DNA of 59,094 nt from Paulinella micropora (Eukaryota > Cercozoa > Imbricatea > Euglyphida), in contig BJOX01000076.1 of assembly GCA_009731375.1 (NCBI GenBank), positions 254,946 to 314,039 of the forward strand, given 5' to 3'. The first letter of the stretch is position 1. Every line of letters begins with the position of its first letter. Shown piece by piece: positions 11,380 to 22,361 of the stretch. Under the pieces are notes generated by a model, which was not told the DNA's origin, searched no databases, and was given only the letters and a program-made list of their open reading frames with translations. The translations under genes and the position numbers were made by a program.

Positions 11380-11600
11380 GCAACCTAGATAGATCGATAG
11401 ATATAGATAGCAGGCTGGCTAACTAAACCATGGATAGGTAGGTAGCTAGTTAAGGTTAGGCCTAGATAGATGGATAGGTAGGTAGCTAGGTAGGTAGGTA
11501 GATAAGCAGGTAGATAGGTAGGCAGGAAGCTATCCATATTGTTTGTCTACTTAGATAGATAGACATAGATAGCAAGCTAGCTAGCTAACTAGATATATGT
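11380..11600. repeat. mixed GATA/GGTA microsatellite
   Basis: Degenerate tetranucleotide repeats (AGGTAGGTAG, AGATAGAT, GCTAGCTA). No gene. Confidence 0.8.
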
Positions 11601-11625
11601 ATGGATAGTGTTGTTGTTGGGTTAC

Positions 11626-11685
11626 CAGCCATAGGGAGAGAAAAGGTCAGCCTGATTCCAGTATCCACTGATCACACTGGACGCA
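11626..11685 (-). CDS. 60-nt candidate exon of the modular gene
   Basis: The minus-strand segment runs between GTTATGCGCAG and GGCTG|GTAACC. Its frame reads SSVISGYWNQADLFSPYG, with no low complexity. It lies between the exons at 10,822-10,900 and 11,987-12,104 on the same strand. The domain is not recognised. Confidence 0.4.
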
Positions 11686-11694
11686 CTGCGCATA

Positions 11695-11985
11695 ACACAA
11701 CAGAATATGACATGATATGACATCACGTAACATAACATGACATAACATGAGATGACATGACATGACATGACATCGCATAAGAGCATAACGTAACATGACA
11801 TGACATGACATGACATATGGCATAGCATAAGATGAACATAACATAAGCATAACAATAAACATGAACATGAACATAAACATAAACATGAACATAAACATAG
11901 CATAACATAGCATAACGTAACATAACATAAATATAATATAAACATAACAAAAACATAACAAAAACATAATATAAACATCACATAA
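11695..11985. repeat. CATAA/CATGA pentanucleotide-type array in an intron
   Basis: Tandem CATAA, CATGA and AACAT units fill the intron between two candidate exons. Confidence 0.85.
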
Positions 11986-11986
11986 C

Positions 11987-12104
11987 CTGCGCTTGCTGTT
12001 GGAGGGGTTTGCTGATTTACAGCCCGGGGGACAGACGAAATTTCCAGTATCATAAACAACCGATGTGACTACGGAAAGATTGGCTTGGATCACAAGATCT
12101 TCTC
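11987..12104 (-). CDS. candidate exon of the modular gene
   Basis: Minus strand, 118 bases, from a (CT)n-ending acceptor (CTCTCTCAG|GAGAAG) to GCGCAG|GTTATG. The frame reads GEDLVIQANLSVVTS, then NFVCPPGCKSANPS, typical of a soluble extracellular segment with a Cys pair. The intron upstream is (CT)n on the sense strand. Confidence 0.5.
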
Positions 12105-12106
<2 letters not shown>

Positions 12107-12149
<43 letters not shown>

Positions 12150-12356
12150 ATGTTGATGCGAAAAAATATGCAGACATAGAGTTATTTTGTGTATTTATAT
12201 GTATGCAGCATTTATGTATGTATGTGTGTATGTATGCATGCATGTCTGTCTGTCTGTCTGTATGTATGTATGTATGTATGTATGTATGTATGTATGCGTA
12301 TGTCTACCTCGAGTTGCATCACAATACTGCCGGGCCAAAATGAATCTATCTATCTG

Positions 12357-12398
<42 letters not shown>

Positions 12399-12400
12399 CC
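12107..12400. repeat. (GA)n, (GTAT)n and (TATC)n arrays
   Basis: Three microsatellites in succession: GA at 12,107-12,146, GTAT/GTCT at about 12,215-12,300, and TATC at 12,343-12,397. Confidence 0.9.
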
Positions 12401-12800
12401 GGGGGAGATGTAGAGGGCCAGCTGCTCAGTGCTCGGGCCTAAAACCAAACCCCCCACAACGACGCCGTTAATCGCGCGCAACGCAAGTGCTAAAACAGAC
12501 GACCATCTCCCAACCGGGGCCGTGATGCAAAGGGTTGATGAAGCCGAGGTTGTAGAAGGTAACTCACAACGAGCGTGAACTTCCGAAACCTCGGCTTTGG
12601 CGACCATCATCTCACGCCCCTGGGGGAGTGTTTTTGTGGTTGTTCTGTACAGTTCAAAAGGGCTCGGCTACCTTTCGGCTTGAACTGGGCACAGGCACCA
12701 ACCACAGCCGACAGTGGTTGGTGTGCGGCTGAACTGCTGAGAGTTCTTGCTCGGGGGTAGTATAGGAGGAAAAGGCTTTTAAGCTACGCCACGCCCATAT
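12400..12800 (-). other. unique sequence, possible exon(s) of the modular gene
   Basis: About 400 bases of non-repetitive, GC-richer sequence between microsatellites. A minus-strand frame over 12,400-12,610 is open but has no clear domain, and splice sites cannot be fixed. An inverted pair occurs near 12,540-12,600 (AAGCCGAGGTTG against CAAAGCCGAGGTTTCGG on the other strand). Confidence 0.25.
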
Positions 12801-12815
12801 ATTAAACATGAAACA

Positions 12816-12821
12816 TATCTA

Positions 12822-12897
<76 letters not shown>
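12816..12897. repeat. (TATC)n microsatellite
   Basis: Pure tetranucleotide array. Confidence 0.95.
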
Positions 12898-12903
12898 ACA
12901 GAC

Positions 12904-12971
12904 CTGAAGATGTAGCACAAAAGTGCCCGGGCCAGCTATACCCCGAGTAAACAAGACAGAGCCTGGAGAGC
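12904..12971 (-). CDS. 68-nt candidate exon next to the giant polypurine intron
   Basis: Minus strand, from an acceptor (CACACACACAG|GCTCTC) to ATCTTCAG|GTCTGT. One frame reads [22 protein letters not shown] in two open pieces shorter than the exon; a second frame is also open, so the product is uncertain. Its upstream intron on the sense strand holds the 4-kb pyrimidine tract. Confidence 0.35.
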
Positions 12972-12972
12972 C

Positions 12973-13006
<34 letters not shown>

Positions 13007-13085
13007 GGAGAGAGAGAGAGGGAGAGATAGATAGATAAATAGGTAGGTAGGTAGGTAGGTAGGTAGATAGATAGATAGATAGATA

Positions 13086-13518
13086 GATAAGAGAGAAGAA
13101 GAAGAAGAAGAGAAGAAGAAGAAGAAGAAGAAGAAGAAGAAGAAGAAGAGAGAAGAAGAAAGAAGAAGAAGAAGAAGAAGAAGAAGAAGAAGAAGAAGAA
13201 GAAGGAAGAAGAAGGAAGAAGAAGGAAGAAGAAGAAGAGAGAAGAAGAAGAAGAAGAAGAAGAGAGAAGAAGAAGAAGAGAGAAGAAGAAGAAGAGAGAA
13301 GAAGAAGAAAAGAAAAGAAGAAGGAAAGAGAAGAAGAAGAAGAAGAAGAGAGGAGAAGAAGAAGAGAGGAGACGAAGAAGAGAGGAGACGAAGAAGAGAG
13401 GAGAAGAAGAAGAGAGGAGAAGAAGAAGAGAGGAGAAGAAGAAGAGAGGAGAAGAAGAAGAGAGGAGAAGAAGAAGAGAGGAGAAGAAGAAGAGAGGAGA
13501 AGAAGAAGAGAGGAGAAG

Positions 13519-13566
<48 letters not shown>

Positions 13567-15106
13567 ACGAAAGAAAGAAAGAAGAAAGAAAGAAAGAAGA
13601 AAGAAAGAAGAAAGAAAGAAGAAAGAAGAAAGAAAGAAGAAAGAAGAAGAAAGAAGAAGAAAGAAGAAGAAAGAAGAAGAAAGAAGAAAAGAAGAAAAGA
13701 AGAAAAAAAGAAAAGAAGGAAAGAAGAAAAGAAGAAAAAAGAAACGAAGGAAAGGAAGGAAAGAAGGAAAGAAGGAAAGAAGAAAAGAAGGAAAGAAAAG
13801 AAGAAAAGAAGAAAAGAAGGAAAGAAGGAAAGAAGGAAAGAAAAAAGAAAGAAAGAAGGAAAGAAGGAAAGAAGGAAAGAAGGAAAGAAGGAAAGAAGGA
13901 AAGAAGGAGGAAGGAGGAAGGAGGAAGGAGGAAGGAAGGAAGGAAGGAAGGAAGGAAAGAAGGAAAGAAGGAAAGAAGAAAAGAAGGAAAGAAGGAAGGA
14001 AGGAAGGAAGGAAAGAAGAAGGAGGGAGGAGGAAGGAAGGAAGGAAGAGGAAGGAAGAGGAAGGAAGAGGGAGGAAGAGGGAGGAAGGGGGAGGAAGGGG
14101 GAGGAAGAGGGAGGAAGAGGGAGGAAGAGGGAGGAAGAGGGAGGAAGAGGGAGGAAGAGGGAGGAAGGAAGGAAGGAAGGAAGGAAGGAAGGACGGAGGG
14201 AAGGAGGGAAGGAGGGAAGGAGGGAAGGAAGGGAAGGAAGGGAAGGAAGGGAAGGAAGGGAAGGAAGGGAAGGAAGGGAAGGAAGGAAGAAGGAAGAAGG
14301 AAGAAGGAAGAAGGAAGAAGAAGGAAGAAGGAAGAAGAAAGAAGAAAAAAAGAAGAAAGAAAGAAGAAAGAAAGAAGAAAGAACGATAGAAAGAAAGAAA
14401 GGAAGAAAGAAAGGAAGGAAGAAAGGAAGGAAGGAAGGAAAGAAGGAAAGAAGAAAAGAAGGAAAGAAGGAAGGAAGGAAAGAAGGAAAGAAGGAAAGAA
14501 GGAAAGCAGGAAGGAAGGAAAGAATGAAGGAAAAAAAGGAAGGAAGGAAAGAAGGAAGGAAGGAAAGAAGGAAGGAAAGAAGGAAGGAAAGAAGGAAAGA
14601 AAGAAGGAAAGAAGGAAAGAAGGAAAGAAGGAAAGAAGGAAAGAAGGAAAGAAGGAAAGAAAGAAAGAAAGAAAGAAGGAAAAAAGGAAAGAAGGAAAGA
14701 AGGAAAGAAGGAAAGAAGGAAAGAAGGAAAGAAGGAAAGAGGGAAGAGGGAAGGAAGGAAGGAAGGAAGGAAAGAAGGAAAGAAGGAAAGAAGGAAGGAA
14801 GGAAGGAAGGAAAGAAGGAAAGAAGGAAAGAAGGAAAGAAGGAAAGAAAGAAGGAAGGAAGGAAGGAAAGAAGGAAAGAAGGAAAGAAGGAAAGAAGGAA
14901 AGAAAGCAAGAAGGAAAGAAGGAAAGAAGGAAAGAAGAAAAGAAGGAAAGAAGGAAAGAAGGAAAGAAGGAAAGAAGGAAAGAAGGAAAGAAGGGAAGAA
15001 GAAAGAAGGAAAGAAAGAAAGAAGGAAAGAAAGAAGGAAGGAAGGAAAGAAGGAAAGAAGGAAAGAAGGAAAGAAGGAAAGAAAGAAGGAAAGAAGGAAA
15101 GAAGGA

Positions 15107-15138
<32 letters not shown>

Positions 15139-17037
15139 AGAAAGAAGAAAGAAAAAAGAAGGAAAGAAGGAAAGAAGGAAAGAAGGAAGGAGGAAGGAGG
15201 AAGGAAGGAAGGAAGGAAGGAAGGAAGGAAAGAAGGAAAGAAGGAAAGAAGGAAAGAAGGAAAGAAGGAAAGAAGGAAAGAAGGAAAGAAGGAAAGAAGG
15301 AAGGAAGGAAGGAGGAAGGAGGAAGGAAGGAAGGAGGAAGGAAGGAAGGAGGAAGGAAGGAAGAGGGAGGAAGAGGGAGGAAGAGGGAGGAAGAGGGAGG
15401 AAGAGGGAGGAAGAGGAAGGAAGAGGAAGGAAGAAAGGACGGAGGGACGGAGGGACGGAGGGATGGGGGGGAGGAAGGGAAGGAAGGGGAGGAAGGGGAG
15501 GAAGGGGAGGAAGGAGGAAGGAAGGAAGGAAGGAGGGAAGGAAGGAAGGAGGAAGGAAGGAAAGAGGGAGGAGGGAAGGAAGGAAGGAGGAAGGAAGGAG
15601 GAGGGAAGGAAGGAAGGAAGAGGGAAGGAAGGAAGAAAGAGGGAAGGAAGGAAGGAAGAGGGAAGGAAGGAAGGAAGAGGGAAGGAAGGAAGGAAGAGGG
15701 AAGAGGAAGAAGGAGGAGGGAAGGAGGGAAGGAAGAGGGAAGGAAGAGGAAGGAGGGAAGAGGAAGGAAGGAAGAGGAAGGAGGGAAGAGGAAGGAAGGA
15801 AGAGGAAGGAGGGAAGAGGAAGGAGGGAAGAGGAAAGAAGGAAGAGGAAGGAAGGAAGAGGAAGGAAGGAAGAGGAAGGAAGGAAGAGGAAGGAGGGAAG
15901 AGGAAGGAGGGAAGAGGAAGGAGGGAAGAGGAAGGAGGGAAGAGGAAAGAGGGAAGAGGAAAGAGGGAAGAGGAAGGAGGAAAGAGGAAGGAGGAAAGAG
16001 GAAGGAGGAAAGAGGAAGGAGGAAAGAGGAAGGAGGAAAGGAAGCAGGAAAGGAAGGAAGAAAGGAAGGAGGAAAGGAAGGAGGACAGGAAGGAGGAAAG
16101 GAAGGAGGAAAGGAAGGAGGAAAGGAAGGAGGAAAGGAAGGAAGAAAGGAAGGAAGAAAGGAAGGAAGAAAGGAAGGAAGAAAGGAAGGAAGAAAGGAAG
16201 GAAGAAAGGAAGGAAGAAAGGAAGGAAGAAAGGAAGGAAGAAAGGAAGGAAGAAAGGAAGGAAGAAAGGAAGGAAGAAAGGAAGGAAGAAAGGAAGGAAG
16301 AAAGGAAGGAAGAAAGGAAGGAAGAAAGGAAGGAAGAAAGGAAGGAAGAAAGGAAGGAAGAAAGGAAGGAAGAAAGGAAGGAAGAAAGGAAGGAAGAAAG
16401 GAAGGAAGAAAGGAAGGAAGAAAGGAAGGAAGAAAGGAAGGAAGAAAGGAAGGAAGAAAGGAAGGAAGAAAGGAAGGAAGAAAGGAAGGAAGAAAGGAAG
16501 GAAGAAAGGAAGGAAGAAAGGAAGGAAGAAAGGAAGGAAGAAAGGAAGGAAGAAAGGAAGGAAGAAAGGAAGGAAGAAAGGAAGGAAGAAAGGAAGGAAG
16601 AAAGGAAGGAAGAAAGGAAGGAAGAAAGGAAGGAAGAAAGGAAGGAAGAAAGGAAGGAAGAAAGGAAGGAAGAAAGGAAGGAAGAAAGGAAGGAAGAAAG
16701 GAAGGAAGAAAGGAAGGAAGAAAGGAAGGAAGAAAGGAAGGAAGAAAGGAAGGAAGAAAGGAAGGAAGAAAGGAAGGAAGAAAGGAAGGAAGAAAGGAAG
16801 GAAGAAAGGAAGGAAGAAAGGAAGGAAGAAAGGAAGGAAGAAAGGAAGGAAGAAAGGAAGGAAGAAAGGAAGGAAGAAAGGAAGGAAGAAAGGAAGGAAG
16901 AAAGGAAGGAAGAAAGGAAGGAAGAAAGGAAGGAAGAAAGGAAGGAAGAAAGGAAGGAAGAAAGGAAGGAAGAAAGGAAGGAAGAAAGGAAGAAAGGAAG
17001 GAAGAAAGGAAGGAAGAAAGGAAGGAAGAAAGGAAGG
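13086..17037. repeat. 4-kb polypurine tract: (GAA)n, (GGAA)n and a 12-mer array
   Basis: The + strand is almost wholly A and G. From 13,086 it is GAA-rich, then GGAA/GAAA mixtures, with a GATA patch at 13,522-13,564. From about 16,130 to 17,035 it becomes a nearly perfect tandem array of a 12-base unit (GGAAGGAAGAAA). Very long open frames through it on both strands (Arg/Lys/Glu or Phe/Leu/Pro/Ser repeats) follow from the absence of stop codons in such repeats and are not genes. It lies between minus-strand exons, so it appears to be intronic. Mirror-symmetric purine tracts can form triplex DNA. Confidence 0.95.
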
Positions 17038-17066
17038 TATGGATATCGATATGGATGTGGATATGG

Positions 17067-17069
<3 letters not shown>

Positions 17070-17110
<41 letters not shown>
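17070..17110. repeat. (GA)n microsatellite
   Basis: Short GA array following a GGATAT repeat. Confidence 0.9.
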
Positions 17111-17128
17111 TCTAGGAGGAGGCTAGAC

Positions 17129-17200
17129 CGGCGTCTGTACAGCCAGTGCCTCCAGGGCATGGAACGTATTGATCACCTTGGCAGCACATACTACGCACTC
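17129..17200 (-). CDS. 72-nt Cys-rich candidate exon
   Basis: Minus strand, from CACTATGCAG|GAG to GACGCCG|GTCTAG. One frame reads [20 protein letters not shown], similar in style to the small Cys-rich repeats (CxxG...PCPGG) of extracellular proteins. A second open frame (ECVVCAAKV...) is also possible. It lies on the sense side of the polypurine intron, so it would be an upstream exon of the discoidin/EGF gene. Confidence 0.4.
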
Positions 17201-17470
17201 CTGCATAGTGCATAAGCGGAAATAAAACTGACTGTGGCGTATAAAGTCATTGGTACCACCGCAACACCCAAAGAAGAGAGAATTGCAAAGAAAGAAAATT
17301 GACATAGCTGCAGAAAGAAAGAGAAAGAAACAAAACAAAAATCATGCAACAAACAAACAGACACAGCCTGACACAGACACAGACAGACAGGCAGGCAGAC
17401 GCACACAGACAAACGTTAACGAGAGCAGAGGGCACGAAGAGGCCAATTATAATATAGCATGCTAGATTAC

Positions 17471-17527
17471 CGTCAGCATGCAGGGCCGATCCATCGCACG
17501 CCGCTCCTTCACCCGAAACCAATTTTT
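17471..17527 (-). other. weak candidate exon
   Basis: On the minus strand, unique sequence ends at CTGACG|GTAATC, a plausible donor. The upstream boundary is unclear. One frame reads [17 protein letters not shown]. Evidence is limited to position, strand and donor. Confidence 0.22.
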
Positions 17528-17559
17528 CTTGGTTAACTTTGCAGCAGTACCCATTGTTT

Positions 17560-17704
17560 GTGTGATACGCATATATATGTTTATGTATATGTCTATGTAT
17601 ATTTATATCATTGTATATGTATATGGATACGTATATGGATATGTACGTGTATGTGTATGTGCATGCGTATGTGTATATGTATGTGCATATGTATATGTAT
17701 ATGA

Positions 17705-17740
<36 letters not shown>

Positions 17741-17830
17741 GATATGGATATGGATGGATATGGATATGGATGTGGATATGGATATGGATATGGATATGGA
17801 TAGGATATGATATGATCTGATATGATATAT
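17560..17830. repeat. (GTATAT)n and (GGATAT)n microsatellite
   Basis: Hexanucleotide-like repeats, ending in GATATGAT. Confidence 0.9.
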
Positions 17831-17988
17831 AATAAGTCGCAGCCGCTCAACGCTTTATAATAGTTTGTGGCAACCAGGAGTTGAGAGCTCATACTTGCAG
17901 GGTGGTTAGCCCCAAACTCGATGTTGATACTAGGCCAAGGCAGGGTGGGGTGGGTTGCATATGCGTGTGTGTGACTGTGTGTGTGTGT

Positions 17989-17989
17989 T

Positions 17990-18022
<33 letters not shown>

Positions 18023-18035
18023 AAANNNNNNNNNN
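17989..18035. repeat. poly-G run abutting a 10-N gap
   Basis: A run of more than 30 G is followed by AAAA and a 10-base N-gap (18,026-18,035). A similar G-run beside a 10-N gap occurs at 53,521-53,556, so long G-runs break this assembly. Confidence 0.9.
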
Positions 18036-18082
18036 CCTGGTGGCGATGGCGATGGCGACACGCTGACAGAGGTTATACAGCA

Positions 18083-18099
18083 ACGAGAGAGAGAGAGAG

Positions 18100-18171
<72 letters not shown>

Positions 18172-18283
18172 GAACAGAATAGAATAGAATAGAATAGAAT
18201 AGAATAGAACAGAACAGAATAGAACAGAACAGAAAAGAACATAATTGAATAGAATAGAATAGAATAGAATAGAATAGAATAGA

Positions 18284-18370
<87 letters not shown>
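18083..18370. repeat. (GA)n, (GATA)n and (AGAAT)n microsatellites
   Basis: GA, then GATA, then an AGAAT/AGAAC pentanucleotide block (18,176-18,286), then GATA again. Confidence 0.95.
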
Positions 18371-18371
<1 letters not shown>

Positions 18372-18461
18372 AGTAAACCAGAGCTATTTTTGAGGTTCAG
18401 CACGCCCTTGACTAGTTCCATCGTCGTAACACCTATATACACACCCGCATATTTTTTTCTA

Positions 18462-18620
18462 CCTTCCCTGTTTCCTTCCTTGCTTCCTTCCTTGCTCCTT
18501 TCCTTCCTTGCTTCCTTCCTTGCTTCCTTCCTTCCTTGCCTACTTCCTCCTTCCTTCCTTCCTTCCTTCCTTTTTTCTTTCTTCTTTTCTTCTTTTCTTC
18601 TTTTCTTCTTTTCTTCATTT
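18462..18620. repeat. (TTCC)n/(TTCT)n tract
   Basis: Pyrimidine-rich tetranucleotide array. No gene. Confidence 0.9.
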
Positions 18621-18699
18621 CTTTCCGGCCTTGTTCCTTCTTGTAATGATTCTTTTTTGCCAGACTTTTCTCTCTCCCCCCCCCCCCGGGAGGGGGCGC

Positions 18700-18735
18700 A
18701 GCTATCGATCTATCTATCTATCTATCGATCTATCG

Positions 18736-18771
<36 letters not shown>

Positions 18772-19057
18772 CTATCTCTATCTATCTATCAATCTATCAA
18801 TCTATCGATCGAATCGATCGAATCGATCGAATCGATCGAATCGATCGAATCGATCGAATCGAATCGAATCGAATCGGATCGAATCGGATCGAATCGGATC
18901 GAATCGGATCGAATCGGATCGAATCGGATCGAATCGGATCGAATCGGATCGAATCGGATGAATCGGATCGATGTGATCGATCTGATCGATCTGTCGATCT
19001 GTCGATCTATCGGTCTAACAGGAAGGGAGAAAGAAGAGAGATGAGAGAGAGAGAGAG

Positions 19058-19106
<49 letters not shown>

Positions 19107-19211
19107 CGATCGATAGATCGGTAGATCGATAGATCGATAGATCGATAGATCGACAGATCGATAGATAGATCGATAGATCGATAGATCGATCGATCGATCG
19201 ATCGATAGATC

Positions 19212-19254
<43 letters not shown>

Positions 19255-19540
19255 CGATAGATAGATAGATAGATCAATAAATAGATCAATAGATAGATCG
19301 ATAGATAGATCGATAGATAGATCAATAGATAGATCGATAGATAGATCGATAGATAGATCGATAGATAGATCGATAGATAGATCGATAGATAGATCGATAG
19401 ATAGATCGATAGATAGATCGATAGATCTATAGATAGATCGATAGATAGATCGATAGATAGATCGATAGATAGATCGATAGATAGATCGATAGATAGATCG
19501 ATAGATAGATCGATAGATCGATAGATAGATCGATATGATT
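18700..19540. repeat. GATC-rich satellite: (TATC)n, GAATCGATC, GAATCGGATC and (GATA/GATC)n
   Basis: TATC units pass into 9-base GAATCGATC units (about 18,805-18,860), then 10-base GAATCGGATC units (about 18,860-18,960), then mixed GATC/GATA units on the other side. The order is roughly mirror-symmetric about 18,960-19,070. The array is very dense in GATC and ATCGAT palindromes. Confidence 0.9.
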
Positions 19541-19754
19541 GCTTGATTGATTGCTTGATTGATCGAGCATGTGTCATCCGCCACATGCAACAATAACAGG
19601 CATAGCCCTATGCGCAAATCATAGTGATCATCCTTGCTCAATTGATCTGATGTTTATGCGCCTGGCGCAAATTCCAGAACAACGGCCACAGCCGTATGTG
19701 GCAATCGCAGTGATCATCGTCGTTCAAGATTTTGATCAGTCGATATGTGGTTAA
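19541..19754. other. short unique sequence between repeats
   Basis: About 200 bases of non-repetitive DNA with no convincing frame. Two similar parts read ATCATAGTGATCATCCT (19,618) and ATCGCAGTGATCATCGT (19,706). Confidence 0.4.
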
Positions 19755-19755
19755 C

Positions 19756-19794
<39 letters not shown>

Positions 19795-19907
19795 CGGATG
19801 ATAATGTCATCACCATCATCGTCGTCGTCATCATCGTCATTATCATCATCATTATCACAACAACAACAATGACAACAACAATAACAATAACAATAAGAAC
19901 ATCTTCT

Positions 19908-19963
<56 letters not shown>

Positions 19964-20084
19964 ATACACACACACATCGAAGACCTGCAGCGAGCCGAGC
20001 GCCGTGCATGACCGCGATTCTTCCTAGCGAGGGGCACCGTGTAGAAATGTACGCAAATGTTGATTTTTGTTGCTGTTACTGTCG

Positions 20085-20121
<37 letters not shown>

Positions 20122-20560
20122 AGTTGTTGTTGTTGTTAATTTGAAGAAGAAGAAGAAGAAGAGATGAAGAAGATGAAGAAGAAGAAGAAGAAGAAGAAGA
20201 AGAAGAAGAAGAAGAAGAAGAAGAAGGAGAAGGAGGAGGAGGAGGAGGAGAAGGAGAAGGAGAAGGAGAAAGAGAAGAAGAAGAACAAGAAGAAGAAGAA
20301 GAAGAAGAAGAAGAAGAAGAAGAAGAGGAGGAGGAGGAGGAGGAGAAAGAAGAAGAAGAAGAAGAAGAAGAAGAAGAAGAAGAAGAAGAAGAAGAAGAAG
20401 AAGAAGAAGAAGAAGAAGCAGAAGAAGAAGCAGAAGAAGAAGAAGAAGAAGAAGAAGAAGAAGAAGAAGAAGAAGAAGAAGAAGAAGAAGAAGAAGAAGA
20501 ACAGAAAAACAAGAATAACAAAAAGACCAAGAAGACCAAGAACAAGAAGAACAAGAAGAA
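19755..20560. repeat. (GATT)n, (TC)n, (GTT)n and (GAA)n microsatellites
   Basis: Blocks are GATT (19,758-19,795), CAT/GTC-rich, CAA-rich, TC (19,911-19,962), GTT (20,083-20,136) and GAA/GGA (20,143-20,500). Unique sequence at 19,965-20,060 could hide an exon but gives no clear frame. Confidence 0.9.
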
Positions 20561-20639
20561 CAAGAAGAATGGGAAAGAAGAAAGAAGAAACAAGAAAGAA
20601 ACATCATCGACCTAGTGCAAAACGTCAAATGTTATGTTC

Positions 20640-21130
20640 AAAATTAAAGCTACATTAGTACAACAAGGAGAAACAAGGCTAACACTTTTAAAACAACGAA
20701 GAGGCAAGAGGGAAGAGGCAGATCTAGAGGCAAGTGGCAAGAGGGAAGCTGGAGGGAATAGGGAAGGAGGAAGAACGAAATTGAAGGAAGAGTGAACAGG
20801 GAATAGCGAAGAGGGAAAATTGAAGGGAACAGAGAGGGAACAGGGCAGAGGATAGAGGCCCTCAGGGAACCGGGAAGAGGGAAGAAAGAAGAGGGCCGGG
20901 GAGGGGGGAAGATGCATGCCATGATAGGTCAATAGAGTTGTCAGTCTCCTCTTGCCTCTTTCATCTTGCCTCCTTTTCCCTCTTCCTCTTCCCTTCTTTC
21001 TTCTTTCTTCTTTCTTCTTTCTTCTTTCTTCTTCTTTCTTTTCTTTCTTCTTTCTTCTTCTTTCTTTTCTTTCTGCTTTCCACTTTCCATTTCCTCTTTC
21101 CTCTTTCTTCTTTCACTTCCGCTTTCTGCA
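20640..21130. repeat. purine-rich minisatellite and (TTTC)n/(TTCTTTC)n tract
   Basis: Degenerate GAGGCAAGAGGGAAG-like units to about 20,910, then a pyrimidine tract from about 20,945. Confidence 0.75.
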
Positions 21131-22115
21131 CTATGCATCTCTTCCTCCAGGTCAGGTCGCTGGTGGCCCCAAGTTCGTTGTTTTCAACGTAGCTGGTATG
21201 TGTTCATAAATTGTGCAACCAAAACCCGTACCACCCCTCAACTCCGTCACTCGCGTTGTTGTCAGTTTTTCCACCACAAAGCATGGAAGGATTCCCGCGC
21301 TAACCAAATACAAAAGGTTCCAGCTCGCACACTTTGGTTTGCGCCTCACTACTGTATGGTGTCGATCATGCACTGTGGGGGCTGTCATTTACTGAAAATT
21401 TTGTCAAACTAGCGGAGGGGAATTTAATTTAATCTTTAAAGAATTTTCAAGGCAGGAGCGCGAAAACGAACAAATACCAAAACAAAAGACAACGAGGCAA
21501 GTGTTCTTAAGTACTTTCTTTCTCGAACAGAAAGCAGACAACACATGAAACAGAAAGCAGAAATGACGGGGAAAACGTACAATTTGTTTTAGTGCGCACT
21601 CCCCACCACATTATATGGGTGGGCTAAAATTTCTGATGGCCTAATTGCTCACAAATCCGCACAGAGAAAAATTAGCAAAGGATGTCAGTTTCCACTCACA
21701 GTGAAGTTCACAGGTGTCTGAAGCCACTGCAAGTGAAATTTATCGGGGGGTTTGGACTTGGAAAAAATTAAACGAGAATATGACAGAGGACAGGGGATTG
21801 CACGTCTATAGCTAGTCTAGCCAGTATAGAAATAGCATATATTAGCTAGATTAGAAAAAAACACACAAGGTGATCGCCCGTACTGAAGCGTTTTTCATTT
21901 TTACCACTACACTAGCTACAGATTTGGGGAAAATTTCAAAAACTTATGTTTTTTTTCATAACCGTGCGGCCCGTTTTTTTCCATAACAGTGCGGCCCGTT
22001 TTTTCCAAGTGGAATTTATAGCGAAAAAATGTTGCGTTTCCGCAAAAAAGACAGTCAGGCCCGTCAAAATTCCTTCCCGTGATCTCTTAGGCCGGCCCCG
22101 CCGCTAAAAAAGTGG
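21131..22115. other. unique sequence left of the Ty3/gypsy element
   Basis: A small exon-like piece (CTCCAG|GTCAGG...AACGTAGCTG|GTATGT, 21,151-21,196, frame QVAGGPKFVVFNVAG) is possible but isolated. At about 21,950-22,010 a unit of roughly 27 bases (CATAAC(C/A)GTGCGGCCCGTTTTTT) occurs twice in tandem. No other gene is visible. Confidence 0.3.
22112..22115. repeat. target-site duplication of the Ty3/gypsy element (left)
   Basis: GTGG immediately before the 5' LTR is repeated immediately after the 3' LTR at 30,319-30,322. Confidence 0.7.
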
Positions 22116-22361
22116 TGTAGGCATCACCCCCCGGATAGCAGGTAAAAAGTATCATTTTTCTGGTGTCAGGTGCACCTAGTTTTTCCCATTATTTTCAATA
22201 TCGTTTGGCCGGATTTGACCTAATGCAATTTTAACCTTGGTCTGTTGCAATTTTCTTTTCGGCTTCACTGAGCTAATATAACGAGACATCATTCTCTTTT
22301 GGGGATTTGTGTCTGGTTGTATTACCGACTTTTTATTGAGCTATCTTCGGGGATTGTAACA
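22116..22361 (+). repeat. 5' LTR of the Ty3/gypsy element
   Basis: 246 bases, starting TGTAGGCATC and ending GATTGTAACA (TG...CA ends). It differs from the 3' LTR at 8 positions by eye count, about 97% identity, so the insertion is not very recent. A primer-binding-site-like TTGGAGTCACCAGCAC starts at 22,362. Confidence 0.9.

Noticed and set aside
12886-17160. Open frames of more than 800 and 1,400 codons on both strands
   Set aside because: They run through the polypurine tract and encode only Lys/Arg/Glu or Phe/Leu/Pro/Ser repeats; a strand of only A and G or C and T lacks most stop codons.
20024-20628. Poly-Ser, poly-Leu and poly-Lys ORFs on both strands
   Set aside because: Translation of (GAA)n repeats.
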